Shown in pieces: positions 20,100-30,528 of a DNA stretch of 64,000 nucleotides. How positions within the stretch are numbered: position 1 is the first letter of the stretch; every line of letters begins with the position of its first letter. The DNA comes from Prorocentrum cordatum (taxonomy: Eukaryota > Sar > Dinophyceae > Prorocentrales > Prorocentraceae), in contig CAUYUJ010002703.1 of NCBI GenBank assembly GCA_963575745.1, forward strand, positions 115,001 to 179,000, given 5' to 3'. A program made the translations under genes and the position numbers. Under the pieces are notes generated by a model, which worked only from the letters and a program-made list of their open reading frames with translations, did not search any database and was not told the origin of the DNA.

Positions 20100-21320
20100 C
20101 ATGGAGATTCGTCTTCTTGAGAAGGGGCCCGAAGCTGTCCATCCCCTTCTGGTGGTTGTTCGTCTGCTGCTTGTTACCCTCGTGCTGGTACTGCTGCTGC
20201 TGTAGTCGCTGGCACCCGCTCTCGGCTGGCTGCCACGGCTTGCTCAATCTCCTCAGGGGCGGCCTCGATCTTGTCATCTGCTGCAGCTGGTTGAGGGGGC
20301 CGTGCTTCTGATGCGTCGCCTGCTGGCGCAAGTGCATCTCTGGGTTCAGGCGGGTCGCTGCGCCCATCAAGCACTCACTGTCCCGCCCTTGGTCCCGTGC
20401 GCCTGCGCTTCGTGGCCAACTTCGCTTTACACTCTGCCATGACTCGCCTCCGGTCCGCCAGGTCGTTCGCCGACGGGCCGATTGCTTGACCAATGATCTT
20501 GCATATTTCCTTGAAGAGGTTTTGCTTGTGCTGCTGCCATTGTTCGATCTCCTCGTTGCTGAAGTCGTAATCTTCCAGCCTGAAGTGTTCCCCATCATCG
20601 AAGGCGATGAAGTTCTCGATGTCCGATTCCTCCTGGGTGGGGAGGAGGCTGGAAAAGTTGATCTTCGCAACGTTCGCGTTCTCGGCGTCCCGCGCCTTGC
20701 TGTCTTTGATGTGCTGCTTGAGTAGCCGTTGGTGGTGTTGCTCTGCTTCGACCGCCGCCTTCGCATGTTTGATGTCTCCGTACGGGCCTGATGTAGCCAC
20801 TCCTGGCAGATCTGTTCCTGTTTGACCGCGTAGTCCATGGCCTTCTTGGCCTTTCCCGATTGTACCCCTGCGTGGTGCAGTGCTTGTTCTGCTTCGATGT
20901 CGGGCCGAACCTGGTTCGTTTTTTCGTATCCCCTCGACTCCTCGAGTGTCTTGGCCAAGACTTGCAACTGCTTTGTGCTTTCGGAGTTGTCGGAGGTCGG
21001 CAGTCGCTGCGTCAGAGCCTTGAGAAGGTCGTCTGTGGAGGTCGCGAAAGGGGAGTCGCTGTCGAGGATCGGTTTAGCTGGCCCCTGTTCTGCGACTCCG
21101 TGCTGGGCAGGGGATGCCACGCGCTGTTCTGGCTGCTGCCAAAGTCCGCCAGAGGGGGCCCTGGCTCCACTCTTCGCGAACATCAAGCTCATGTCGCCAA
21201 GGTGCTGGCTTGAGCCAGTGGCGACATTTCCAGCAACCAGTGTGGGTGCGCCAATTCCACTGGTGGCGACAAGAAGGATGAAGGCACGCCACATCGCCCT
21301 TTTTGCCGGCTGGCCATCGA
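20100..21320 (-). pseudogene. LINE ORF1-like protein, coiled-coil-like, frame-broken
   Basis: Two frames alternate. 20375-20800 is clearly protein-like: AEQHHQRLLKQHIKDSKARD, then a long acidic and aromatic segment (EESDIENFIAFDDGEHF, LEDYDFSNEEIEQWQQHK) and a basic end. The other frame supplies the N-terminal part (MSLMFAKSG, LLKALTQRLPTSDNSESTKQ, LEESRGYEKTNQ, YAVKQEQICQEWLHQA) and a Pro/Gln-rich C-terminus near 20200. High Gln, Lys and Glu with heptad-like spacing suggests coiled coil. It is ORF1-like by position only; no RNA-binding motif is visible. Confidence 0.55.
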
Positions 21321-21471
21321 GGCGCCGAGTGAGTGTCCCAGCGTGACTGGAATGCTCCTGGAGGAACTCACCAATAATGTGTCCCTGTGGCCACTCTTGG
21401 CCGTGGGTTCGCTGGTGGGGCCGTACCTCCCCAACGCCAGAAGGCCAAGTCCTGGGCCGAAGCGCTACGGA

Positions 21472-21493
21472 CTTGAGCCAAAGTGGTTACGGT
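21472..21493 (-). other. Spliced-leader (DinoSL) relic 2, at LINE 5' end
   Basis: On the minus strand this reads as the 22-nt dinoflagellate SL with 20 matches, including ACCGTA at the 5' end and TTTGGCTCAAG at the 3' end. The changes are G to A and T to C. It sits about 150-180 bp upstream of the first likely start codon of the LINE ORF1, as expected for a trans-spliced LINE mRNA that was reverse transcribed and inserted. Confidence 0.85.
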
Positions 21494-21494
21494 A

Positions 21495-21835
21495 TTATGA
21501 TTTCGCCTCCTCCTCCTCCTCTTCTTTTTCCTCCTCCTCCCCCTCCTCTTGTCCTCTCCCTCCTCCTCCTCCTCTTGTGCCTGTGTCCTGTTCCTCGTCC
21601 TCGTTTTCCTCCTTCCCTCTCCTCTTCCTGCTCCTCCTCCTGCTGCTCCTCCTCCTACTCCTCCGCCTCCCCTTCCTCGTCCTCCTCCTCCTCCTCTTCC
21701 TCCTCTTCATCCTGCCTCCTTTCCTTCCTTCTCCTCCTCCTCCTCTTTCTCCTGTTCCTCGTCGTCGTCCTCGTTCTTCCCTCCATCCGTTTCCTCCTCC
21801 TCCACCTCCTCTTCCTCCTCGACCCCGTGTGTTCC
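21495..21835. repeat. TCC-rich tract
   Basis: Interrupted TCC/CTC repeats directly between the SL-tagged end of one LINE and a fragment of another. Its long frames are Ser, Pro and Leu polymers. Confidence 0.9.
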
Positions 21836-21873
21836 TCGCCTCCCGCCGCCACGGTCGAGTTGGCCTGTTGCCT

Positions 21874-22239
21874 GACTGCGGTGAAGGGTTCGAGGCGATC
21901 TCGGGAGAGGCGTGGGTCGGCTGGGTGAAGTTGCACACGAGCCACTGCCTGGCCAGGATGAAGGTTTTCGGCTTGACGTTCTGCCAGCACTGTGGCTTCA
22001 CAGCCACGACGGACGATCGTTGGCTCCGAGATGCGCGCACCCCCCCACTCGTAAAGGGGGGGGAACATCTCAAGAGAATTCGGAGAGGCCCCTTCCCGTC
22101 GCATCGCGGCCCATCTGCGGCCCTGGCGTCGGCTGTGGCGCTGGATGCTTTTGAAGCCTCCTCCCACCCGCCCTTGATGCAGGAAGGAACTGTGCAGGGC
22201 GGGGATGCGCTCGGGAGGCCGCTAATGATCGCTAGTTAG
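21874..22239 (+). pseudogene. 3' fragment of a second LINE (C-terminal zinc-knuckle-like end)
   Basis: The plus-strand frame gives a protein-like 121-residue tail: HTSHCLARMKVFGLTFCQHC (His and C-x2-C pattern), TTDDRWLRDAR, LKRIRRGPFPSHRG, and a stop at 22237-22239. From memory this matches the C-terminus of dinoflagellate LINE proteins, but I cannot search it. Upstream it enters a TCC tract, so only the 3' end is present, in the opposite orientation to the large LINE. The first residues before about 21874 belong to repeat translation. Confidence 0.45.
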
Positions 22240-22449
22240 TGAGTACGAGGCGATCTCCTCGGTTCCCTAAGCCAGAACGCTGGAGGCGGCGATGCCGCTC
22301 GGCCCCGCCCCTCCGGCGGCGGCGGACGGCGGCGAGAGGGGCAGGCAGGGCGGGCGGGCTGGAGGTGGAAAAAGGGGCACGAGGCGCCACCCCAGGGGCC
22401 GCCCGCCCTGGTGAGGATCGCACGCGCGCTTCTCAGCGGAGTCCAGCAG

Positions 22450-22628
22450 AGTCCTCCTGCTCCTCCTCCTCCTCCTCCTTTTCCTCCTCCTCCTCTAACT
22501 CCTCCTCCTCCTCCTCCTCCTCCTCCTCCTCCTCCTCCTCCTCCTCCTCCTCCTCCTCCTCCTCCTCCTCCTCCTCCTCCTCCTCCTCCTCCTCCTTTTC
22601 CTCCTCCTCCTCCTCCTCCTCCTCCCAG
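22450..22628. repeat. Long near-perfect (TCC)n microsatellite
   Basis: About 175 bp, with one stretch of over 90 bp of uninterrupted TCC. It is the longest pure TCC tract in the window. Confidence 0.95.
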
Positions 22629-22789
22629 CCCCCCTTTCCCTCAATACCCCCCCGTCCCCCGCGTCCCTTTTCCTCGCCGCCCCCCCCCGCGGGCGACGCC
22701 CGCCGCGACAGTCCTCCGGCGAAGGCTGGCCTGCCGACGCCTGAGCCGCGCGGGCCTTCGAGGCCCGGCGACGCGCTGCTGCCGCCGCC

Positions 22790-22925
22790 ACCGCCGTGAC
22801 GGTCGCCATGGTCGCCGTCACCGTCGCCGCCGCGGTCGCCGTCGTCGTGGTCGCCGTCGTTGTCGCCAGCGTGCCCGCCGCCGGCGTCGTCGGTGGCGCT
22901 GTCGCCGCCGTCGCCGTCATCGGCA
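22790..22925. repeat. (GTCGCC)n-like hexanucleotide repeat
   Basis: GTCGCC and GTCGTC units recur over about 130 bp, read as Val-Ala or Asp-Gly polymers. Not a gene. Confidence 0.8.
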
Positions 22926-23755
22926 GCCGCGGCGTGCAAGGCGGGGAGCGGGGGGTGGAAACGGTCGCATGGGGAATGAGAGGGAGGAATGGATGCAAAA
23001 GGGGGGCAGAGGGGGGGACAGAAAAAAGGGGGCCCGGAAGGGAGTAGACTCTACTCCCTTCCGGGAGCCGAGGAGGGAAGGAGGGGGCGGCAGCATTTGT
23101 TTTGTGACTTGCGTGTTCTCTTCTGGGGCCCCTCCCTGGGTAGCAAGAGGCCCCATTCACCATCCGCAATGAGAGAACGGAGAGGGGAAGAGGGGGAAGG
23201 GAGGGCATAAGGAGTGAGGAAAGAAGGATGGCGGAAGGAGGATGCGGAGAGAAGAGCGTCCATGTTGTCCAGCACGTGTGTTTGACATGGTACGTGGATG
23301 TCTGGGGGGGTGCAGCTCTCTCGAATGACGGCAAAGTTCGCGCCCTGCCAAGTGTCTCGGGATGCGCGGGTTCTCTTGGCAGCCAGGTTGGCGCGACTCG
23401 TCAGGGAGGACAAGCGCGTCATTTCGGATCACTCGCGCGTTGCACCTTGGCTTCGCGCTTGTCCAGCGAACGGATAGGCAATCGTGCACTCGCCCGCGCA
23501 TGGCCCCGAACAATCGTCAAATCCAGGGGTCCTCTCGCGCAACGCGCGCTGACGAGGCGAACTGCGCAGAGCGCGCATGTGAGGCGGCACGCTCCTAGAG
23601 CGCGCCAGTGCCCATGGACATCCGAGCCAAAAACTTCACGTCTGGGTCCCAGAAGCCGCGCCCGTGAATTTCGCGGGGGCTGCGCGCACGTTGCACGCGC
23701 AACGCTGCGCGATCGCAGCGGGAGCCGTCAGCTGAACGTCCGCCCCGAACGTTAA
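22926..23755. other. No gene or clear repeat seen
   Basis: A purine-rich stretch (22960-23060) contains a short perfect palindrome, GTAGACTCTAC at 23043-23053, and its flanks form a longer inverted repeat (CCCGGAAGGGAGTAGACTC, then the complement). The rest is unremarkable. Confidence 0.4.
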
Positions 23756-23759
23756 GGGA

Positions 23760-24440
23760 GGCCTGCCGCTGGCCCATGTAGTCGATTCGCCCTGGGCCTA
23801 GGTAGCCAGCTCGTCTCTGGCCCAAGCAAGAGGCCCTTCGCTGGCTCAAGTGAAAAGCTCGCTGCTGTCGCAAATGAACTGGGCGCCGCTGGCCGTAGGC
23901 ATGGAGCCCGCCGCTGGCTCGGGCCCGCGGCCCGCCGCTGGTCCCAGCAGAAATCCCGCCGCTGGCCCGACTGGGAAAGCTTGCCGCCGCCCCAGCGAGG
24001 AGAGCTTGCCGCTGGCCTGGGCAGGAAGCTCGCCGGCGGTCCAAACACAAACAGGATCCTCGCTGTTGGCCCAGATAGAAAGCTCGATGGCTGCAGCCCC
24101 AGTGGGGAGACTCACCGCTGGGCCCGGAGAGAAGACACTCGCCAGGGGGCGCTGCAGGTAAACGTCACGGCGCTGGCCCAAGCACAGGGCAAGATCTCGC
24201 CGCCGCCTCAGGCAGGCAGCTCGCCGCTGTCCAGGGCAGGGAGCTCGCCGCTGGCCCAAGCACAGAGCTCGCCAGCGTCAGGGCAAGGCCGGCAATGGCC
24301 GTCGTCGAGGCCTCCGCCGCGCATGCCTTCAAGGACGATTTCTGAGGGCGCCGGCGCGCGGATTGCGGAGAGCTCGAGGATGGCTCGCTCGCCGCGGGCC
24401 TCGGCAGAAAGCCCGCCGCTGGCCCGGGCGGCGCCAGCGG
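23760..24440. repeat. 24-bp minisatellite, roughly 20 diverged units
   Basis: The core GCTCGCCGCTGGCCC (variants CCCGCCGCTGGC, CTTGCCGCTGGC) recurs about every 24-27 bp. The minus strand reads as a degenerate octapeptide repeat (QRRASCLG-like), and two minus-strand frames stay open for 130-150 codons. I keep it as a repeat because the open frame shifts between units. Confidence 0.8.
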
Positions 24441-24719
24441 GGGTCCGCGGTCGGAGGCTGCAGCGCGGCCTGCGGCGCGGCCTGCGGCGTGGCGGCCATG
24501 CTCCCAGGGGGGGGGGTCAGGGCAAGCAGCGGCGGCGCCCAGACGGGGCGTGGACTGGCGGCGAAGCCAGACCCTCTCGCGTCGTGAAGAACTCAAGGCG
24601 GGAGGGGTCGAGCAATCTCCGGCCCCTTGGGTCACAAATCCGCCGATCCGGCGTGTGAGTTTCAAGGAGTCTCAGCTACAGCCTCGAGGCTGAGCCTCTG
24701 GGGGTTGCCGGGGTGGCTC
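24441..24719. other. No gene; GGCCTGCGGC repeats
   Basis: GCGCGGCCTGCGGC is repeated near 24465-24490. Otherwise no structure seen. Confidence 0.4.
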
Positions 24720-26160
24720 TGCTGGGGAAAGGGGGGTGGGGGGGGGGGGGGGGGGCGAGTTTCCGGCGGATGCGTTTATTGATACCCCTCACAAGGATCG
24801 TGGCCTCCGAGGGGGTTCCGAACTCGAGTACCACCCCTCCCGCACCAAGAGGCTCCGAGGAGGCCTCCAAGAGGCCCCAAGGGGCGCAGAAGAGGCCCCC
24901 AAGAAGCCCCAAGAGGCTCCCAAGAGACCCCCAAGAGGCCCTCTAGTGGCCCCAAGAGGCCCAAGAGGCCCCCAAGAAGCCCCAAGAGGCGCCCAAGAGG
25001 CCCCCAGAAGTCCCAGCCAACCACGAGATCCCAACCAGCATCCATGAGGCCTCTGACCCACCACCCACGCACGGTGGCGGGATAGGCCGACGGCCACTGG
25101 ATCCGCCGCCCCCTGCTTGCAGGGGTGCACGGCGTGCTGGATGAGCTGTTCAGGTTTTGGTTTTGGTTCTTTTTCCAAAAGAACTCCCCAGTGGGCTCCG
25201 GCCGTCCCGCCGGGGTCCCGGGAGGAAGCCGAAAACACCTCAATCCGGAAACAAATCCTCCAAAAACGGCCGTTTCGCTCGGGACATCCTCAAAAAATCG
25301 CGAAGATGGCCCAAGATGGCCTCCAAGTCCGCCCGAGATGGTCCAAGACGGCCTCCAAAACGGCCCAAGAGAGTCCAAGACGGCCCAAGACGGCCCAAGA
25401 GGCCCCCCAGAGGCCTCCCAGACGGCCCAAGAGGCCTCCAAGAGGTCCTCCAGGAGAGTCCGAAGAGGCCAAAATCATTGATTTTCCGTTGGTTTTTGAA
25501 GGATTTTGGCATTTGCGCCTTTTCGGCTCTCCGACGGCTCAAGACGGCCCAAGAAGCCCCCAAGATCGCCCAAGAGGCCCCCAAGAGAGCCCCCTGATGG
25601 CCCAAGTGGCCTCCAAGATGGCCCCTAGAGGGCCCCAAGACGGCCCAAGAGGCCTCCAACACGCCCAAGATGGCCTCCAAGACGCCCAAGATGGCCTCCA
25701 AGACGGCCCTGGAGCGCCCCAAGAGGGTCCCCCGTTGGCCCAGAAAGGCCCCAAAACGGCTCCCGACGGCGTCAGACGTGCCAGGAACCCACCAAGATGG
25801 CCGAAGTTGGCTCGAAGCTGGCCCAAAAGGGCCCAAGAGGCCCCCAAGAGGGCCTCCAGGAAGGCCAAAAGATGCCAAAATCACTGATTTTCCCAAGGTT
25901 TTTGCTGGATTTGGGCATTTCCCTTTTTTCGGCCTTCCGACGGCCCGAGACGGCCCAAGAGCCCCCAAAGATCGCCGAAAGATCGCCCAAGAGGCCTCCA
26001 AGACGGCGACGACGACCATCAAGACGCCCACGTGTTCCCCGAAGGTTTTCCAAACCGATTCGGGGAACACATGGTCCGATGGCTTGGCAGGTCTGGCCTC
26101 AACGTTCGGCCACATAGGCGCTTCCACAAAGGCAGGGGGCGGCGGTGATTCGCCGTAGGC
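24720..26160. repeat. Interrupted CCAAGAGGCC-type satellite with a 403-bp higher-order unit
   Basis: Short words such as CCCCAAGAGGCC, CCAAGACGGCCC and GGCCTCCAAGA are scrambled through 1.4 kb with no strict period. A conserved AT-richer block (CAAAATCATTGATTTTCC, then GGATTTTGGCATTT and CCGACGGC) occurs near 25470 and again near 25873, giving a 403-bp higher-order spacing. Minus-strand translation is a Gly/Leu/Trp/Ser polymer (LGGLLG type). Related arrays are at 35005, 44370 and, more distantly, 48720. Confidence 0.8.
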
Positions 26161-26283
26161 GTCTTCGATAAATGCTGAGTGAGAGGAGGGGAGGGAAAAA
26201 GAGAGGAGGGACGAGGGCGAAGAAGGATCACATCAGTCGGAGCGCCCCGGATCGGCGGCACTGGCCGAAGGCCACTACAATCA

Positions 26284-26446
26284 GGCGGGTGGTAATGGGA
26301 GGTGACCTAAAGTTGGGGTGAAGAACAGGGCCCTAAAGGAACCCTTTAGGGCCCCTTTTGGGCACCAGCTGGCTCCAAAAGGGGCCTAAAGGGCCCCTCC
26401 CTTTTCTTCATCCCCCATTTGGGTCACGCCCGCATTACCACCCGCC
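26284..26446. mobile_element. MITE-like foldback element, family F
   Basis: Nearly the whole 163 bp folds on itself. The ends share GGCGGGTGGTAATG, and the match continues imperfectly for about 40 bp on each side. The centre has further mirrored blocks (GGGCCCTAAAGG, CCTTTAGGGCCCC). No coding capacity. Confidence 0.85.
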
Positions 26447-27057
26447 CGTACAAAGCAGCTCAGGATGACAAGCCGGTCCTGGGGAACGGGTCGGTCGAGA
26501 CCTCCGGGGTCCACGTTGTGAGAAAAATGCGACGCCAAGGGTCTGGGAGAGTCGCAGGTGGAGATGTGCGCAAGTGGCCGGCTCGCGTGGGGAGTTCGTC
26601 TTCGCCCGCGACACTGGCAGATCTGGCTGAGAGCGCGGATATCCACACCGCTCGAACGAGCCTTGGGCCTTGGCGAAAACACGACCCCGTTCCACCTCGG
26701 TGGCGGCGTGCGCGATTCCTCCGTCCGCCTGCACAGACATTCCTATGTGCGACAGTTGCGGTGATCAGAGCTAAACCCACTTGCCCGCTGGTATTCCGAT
26801 GAGCGCTCAGACTCGGCGGGCCTCGCTCACTGGCCGCACAAAGCAACAAACATCGTGTCCGTCTTATTTGGCATGCATGAAATAGGTTTTACAGGAAGCG
26901 GGTCCTGGACAGCAGCGCCTTCCCTCGAGACGGGTTTCCATCCTGAGTCGATTGTTGACGGTGCCAGGGAGGGCTTTGGAATCCCGAAAGCAAAAACAAC
27001 AACCTGAACTACCAATCCGGGGGCCATCTTCTGCCCCGGCCCCACTTCTGATGGCCC
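26447..27057. other. No gene seen
   Basis: The longest frames are about 130 codons with no motif. No obvious repeat. Confidence 0.4.
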
Positions 27058-27257
27058 CGGGGGCAGTCGTGGGCGTCCAAGAGTGGGGCGTCCAAGAGGG
27101 GGGGCGCAAATCATGGCTGGCGGCACGTGCGCGGCCCAAGGGGGGGGCCGGGGACGCTTTAAAATAGGGAGAGGCGCTATGAAACCGAGGTAGATATCGT
27201 GGCCCCTGCCATGATGTCCATCCCCCCCTAGTCATCACACCCCTCCTTGCCGCCCCG
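27058..27257. mobile_element. MITE-like element, family D, copy 1
   Basis: Inverted ends (CGGGGGCAG... against gccgccccg) and interior blocks GGGCGTCCAAGAG, GGGGCGCAAATCATGGC and GTGCGCGGCCCA match the copy at 33328-33515. About 200 bp, non-coding. Confidence 0.7.
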
Positions 27258-27593
27258 ACACAGATGACTGGCCCCAACGGCCAGAACCGAGGAAACAGCC
27301 GGAGGCTGCGCGCTCTCCGGCCGGGCCGCTCCCGCGATGGGGCGCCGCGGACGACAATTCGGAAAGGCGCGGGGGCTCTGCCGCCGATGCCCCCCCAGCG
27401 CAGGAACGGGCTCAGGCATCCGACGGCTCGTTTTTTGTCGAGGCACGTGTTTTGCCATGCGGGCAGTAGTGGCGCGCACAAGGGGGGCGGAGGGAGGGGG
27501 GGAGAGACTTCTTGGAGTGAGCCTGCTTCTTAGAGGGCGCCGGCCTCACATCTGTAGATGAGGCCCGCGCCTTGCAAGAAGCAGGGTGCTTCT
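27258..27593. other. No gene seen
   Basis: GC-rich spacer between repeat copies, with no motif-bearing frame. Confidence 0.4.
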
Positions 27594-27778
27594 ACAGTAG
27601 GAGCTCGACCGCAAGAAACCTTCCACAAGAAACCCAACCCTGAGACCCCAGGACGTCCATTGGTTTTTGGTGTGGGAGCGTCACGCTCTCCATAGCGAAA
27701 TCCGTCGAAACCCAAGAAAGCCAGGGCACCCTGGAGGCAAGCCGGGTGTCTTGGCATAGGTTTCCACCGTGAGAAGCC
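27594..27778. repeat. Dispersed repeat R1, copy 2
   Basis: It shares GTAGGAGC, CTTCCACAAGAAACCCAACC, GGTGTGGGAGCG and CACGCTCTCCATAGCG with the copies at 11540 and 33019. As in copy 3, a family C MITE follows. Confidence 0.8.
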
Positions 27779-27865
27779 CCCCACTCCACACGCCCCTCTG
27801 CGCGTGGCTGAGATCAGGGCGCCCCGCGCCTGAGAGGGGGAGGGGGGAGGAGGGGGGGAAGGACC

Positions 27866-27994
27866 CTGACCTTCCAGGAGGGCTAAAAAAATAGCACCAG
27901 AACCTCGACACCAAAACTCCCATCGAGGTTTGAGGCAGTCCAAGTAGGTCTACAGGTCTGGAGGGTCATTTGTTTTAGCACTCTGGGAGGTCAG
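27866..27994. mobile_element. MITE-like element, family C, copy 1
   Basis: Termini are inverted repeats of about 20 bp: the left end begins CTGACCTTCCAGGAGGGCTA and the right end is the complement of CTGACCTCCCAGAGTGCTA. Length is about 129 bp, matching 33180-33306. Confidence 0.8.
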
Positions 27995-28109
27995 GGGAGG
28001 AGGCAGGAATTTTGTCGAGACACGGGCCTCCGACTGTCGACTACTTCCCCGGGACAGGTGTCTCCGCCCCAGCCGTCTTGTAGCGACCCCGAGGCCCAGG
28101 AGGATGAGG

Positions 28110-28245
28110 AGAAGAATAGGAGGAGGAGGAGGAGGAGGAGGAGGAGGAGGAGGAGGAGAAGGAGGATGGGGAGGAGGCGGAGGCGGAGGAGGAGGAGGAG
28201 GAGGAGGAGGAGGAGGAGGAGGAGGAGGAGGAGGAGAGGTGCAGG
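28110..28245. repeat. (GGA)n microsatellite
   Basis: About 130 bp of GGA with few interruptions. Confidence 0.95.
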
Positions 28246-28591
28246 AGCAGGAGGAGCAGGAGAGGTGAGCAGGCACAGGAGAAGGGGCAGGAGACAGACA
28301 ACGAGCACGACGAATGGTGAGTAGGAGGATGTTTCTTTCGGCACACGGCCGGTGTGCACTACAAGCAATGGTTAGAGGCGCCCCAGTAACACTTCGCAAG
28401 AGCCTTCGCTCTTGCCGACGGTCAAAGGCAGTGGCAGAGCCCTCGCTCTTGCTGACACTGGTAAGCCCATCGCCCCTGCTGACACGAACTCTCGCTCTTG
28501 GTGAGTGCCGCAAGAAGAACAAGCTGCATGAACGGACGGAGAAACAATGGCACAAACATGAATGTGTAGAACTCCGCGCGGATTTCCTGCA
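28246..28591. other. No gene; CGCTCTTG repeats
   Basis: CTCGCTCTTGCTGACACT-like words recur four times between 28400 and 28505 (spacing about 35 bp). No protein motif. Confidence 0.45.
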
Positions 28592-28653
28592 TCATCTGCG
28601 CTGGTCCCCCCTCCCCGGCGCGCGGAGCGCGCCAAGGGGGCCCAACGCTGATC
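28592..28653. repeat. Short hairpin element related to family G
   Basis: The arms (ATCTGCGCTGGTCCCCCC and its partner ggggggcccaacgctgatc) form a 62-bp hairpin. The end GATCAGCG is shared with the element at 29133-29236. Confidence 0.6.
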
Positions 28654-29132
28654 CAAGATATCCGTGCGGACTCACGCAACTCTATATTTGTAGCGTTTTT
28701 GGGCGGCGAGCCTGGAGGGAAGTCAGAGTGGGCTGGCCTTTTCAAATGGCTCGGAAGGCTTCGGGCCGTCTTGGAAGTTCTCTGACCCTACCTCGGGGAC
28801 AGGGACAACTTCTGAGACGGCGAGAGGGCTTCCGAGGTGCCCCGCCGCCTGCTGAGAAGGCCCGTCCCCTCTCACTCTCCCCCCCCCCTTGGCTCGCCGC
28901 CGAGTCTTCGAATAAACGCATACTGTTGGGCCTAGCTGCCCCGATACGCACCACGCAACCCCTAGCTCAACACGCAGACTGATAACGTAGGTATGGCGCG
29001 ATACGTTTGCCAACACATGGGCCAATACGCTGAGCCAACACGCAACGTATTGACACGGACGTCTTAAGCATGGTACGCGTTGCGTTTCGAAACGGGCGTA
29101 TCGAGGCAGCTGATCCCTCGGGGGTCTGCGAG
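28654..29132. other. No gene; AACACGCA-type short repeats
   Basis: Between 28930 and 29100 the words ATACGC, CAACACGCA and ACGTA recur in an irregular way. No gene seen. Confidence 0.4.
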
Positions 29133-29236
29133 GATGTCTTGGGTCGGCGCTGGCCGCCTCCCCCAGGCGCGCGGATCGCGTAAAGGGCGGACCCCGCGGC
29201 GCCGCTGGGAGGCCCCCACCGCCGACCCAAAAGATC
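29133..29236. mobile_element. MITE-like hairpin, family G
   Basis: The 30-bp arms share TTGGGTCGGCG and GCCTCCC. Total length is about 104 bp with a GC-rich loop. Confidence 0.7.
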
Positions 29237-29636
29237 AGCGCCAACATCCGAGAGCCTACAGCGCGACCAGACCACAAAGGATGTGCGGTAATTACTTGAG
29301 GGGGCCCAGGGAGACACCCATCGACACTCATTCCAAAATCTCCCACATGACGGATTCCAAAACCCCTGAACCCCAAAACGTTTTCATCCCGTGGGGGGGG
29401 CATCTTTTACTTCCGCCGGCAATCTGCCGGCCTTCCGCCAGCGGAGGCGGCCTCGTTTTACTTCCGCCGGCTTCCGCTGCCCTTCCACCGCCTTCTGCCG
29501 AGGAGTCGATGACAACTCCTTCGACCCTCTAACGCAAGGCCCTTTGTGGAACGCCTCACATGTGTCTGTACTTGCTGGATGTGCATCTTCCCCTCCATTT
29601 ATCCTGTGTTTCATTGTCTTGGCGAAGGGCAGCGTT
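29237..29636. other. No gene seen; CTTCCGCCGGC direct repeat
   Basis: TTTTACTTCCGCCGGC occurs twice (about 29405 and 29455). No coding signal. Confidence 0.4.
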
Positions 29637-29822
29637 TGTCTGTCTGTCTGTCTGCATGTATGTTTGTATGTATGTCTGCATCTAAGAAAGTATGTATGTA
29701 TGTATGTCTATATGTATGTATGTATGTCTGTATGTATGTATGTATGCATGTATGTGTATGTGTATGCATATATGCATGTATGTATGTATGTATGTATGTA
29801 TGTATGTATGTATGTAGGTATG

Positions 29823-29865
<43 letters not shown>

Positions 29866-29926
29866 GTATGTATGTATGTATGTGTTTACGCTTACACACA
29901 CATATATATATATATATATTCTTCTT
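29637..29926. repeat. (TATG)n tetranucleotide tract with TA end
   Basis: About 290 bp of TATG/TCTG units ending in ATATAT. Frames on both strands stay open through it only because of the period. Confidence 0.95.
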
Positions 29927-30528
29927 GAAGGATGCTAGGCCCTTGGACACCAACATCGAGCCCGAAGTTGAAAACCATATGGCCCAGTGGCACAGGGCGA
30001 GGATGGGCCGAGAGGCAAGGATACGAGGGCACCCTGCGCAAGTTGCTCCCCCTCTGCAGTATGCACAACGCATCCTGTCTATTACGGGGGTCGCCGCCCC
30101 GCGACCGCTGCCAAAGGTGCCGCACTGGCTTGCCGCCCCGGCCGCCCCTCGGCGACGCTCCTCGCCATTTGAGTGCCCTCCCCTCCATCCCTCCTCCCTC
30201 GCGGCCGCTTTCGCCTGTCTTTCCCTCCGCCCGCCGCCCGTCAGCTTGCGCCTTCCATTGTTGGACCGCCTGAGCGCGCGTGCGGGCTGCCTCTGCCGCG
30301 CTGCGACGTAAAAGTATATCAGGGGGGTGTAGTGACCCAAACTGCACCCGAAAATCCGCCCGAGTGTGACCGACATCGGCGCCCGAAATGATCCCAAATC
30401 GCGGCTTTTCTGGTTTCGAAGCCAGCGCAAGGTTCAATGTTTGACACACTACGCTGTCGGTCGCAATTTCGGGCAAGTTGTCGCTCACCGTTTTTGTTGT
30501 TCGGTCACCTACGCTCGAAAACTTTTGC
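29927..30528. other. No gene recognised
   Basis: Frames are open but carry no motif and merge into repeat translation. Confidence 0.4.

Larger units (their letters stand above)
15400..21493 (-). mobile_element. Decayed non-LTR retrotransposon (LINE), nearly full length, SL at 5' end
   Basis: On the minus strand, in order: an SL relic (21472-21493), an ORF1-like protein (about 21.3-20.1 kb), an apurinic-type endonuclease region (about 19.95-19.0 kb), a linker interrupted by microsatellites, reverse transcriptase pieces (about 17.9-16.6 kb), RNase H (16456-15755) and a C-terminal Cys motif (15722-15504). All modules are in the canonical order and orientation, so this is one element of about 6 kb rather than scattered pieces. 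Every module has frame breaks or lost catalytic residues, so the copy is dead. A (GT)n at 18000-18155 and a (CAC)n at 18960-18997 interrupt it. The exact 3' end and any target-site duplication are not visible. Confidence 0.85.

Noticed and set aside
21205-21225. Another SL-like word, GGCTCAAG preceded by GCCACT
   Set aside because: Only the 3' nine bases fit well and it lies inside the ORF1 frame; the match is far weaker than at 21472-21493.
23830-23850. TGGCTCAAG at 23837
   Set aside because: It belongs to the 24-bp minisatellite core (GCTGGCTC) and lacks the rest of the SL.
26330-26360. CCCTTTAGGG as a possible telomere-like repeat
   Set aside because: It is a single copy inside the family F foldback, not a tandem TTTAGGG array.
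29391-30311. 306-codon plus-strand frame
   Set aside because: Its middle is Tyr/Val/Cys/Met polymer from the TATG tract and its ends carry no motif.
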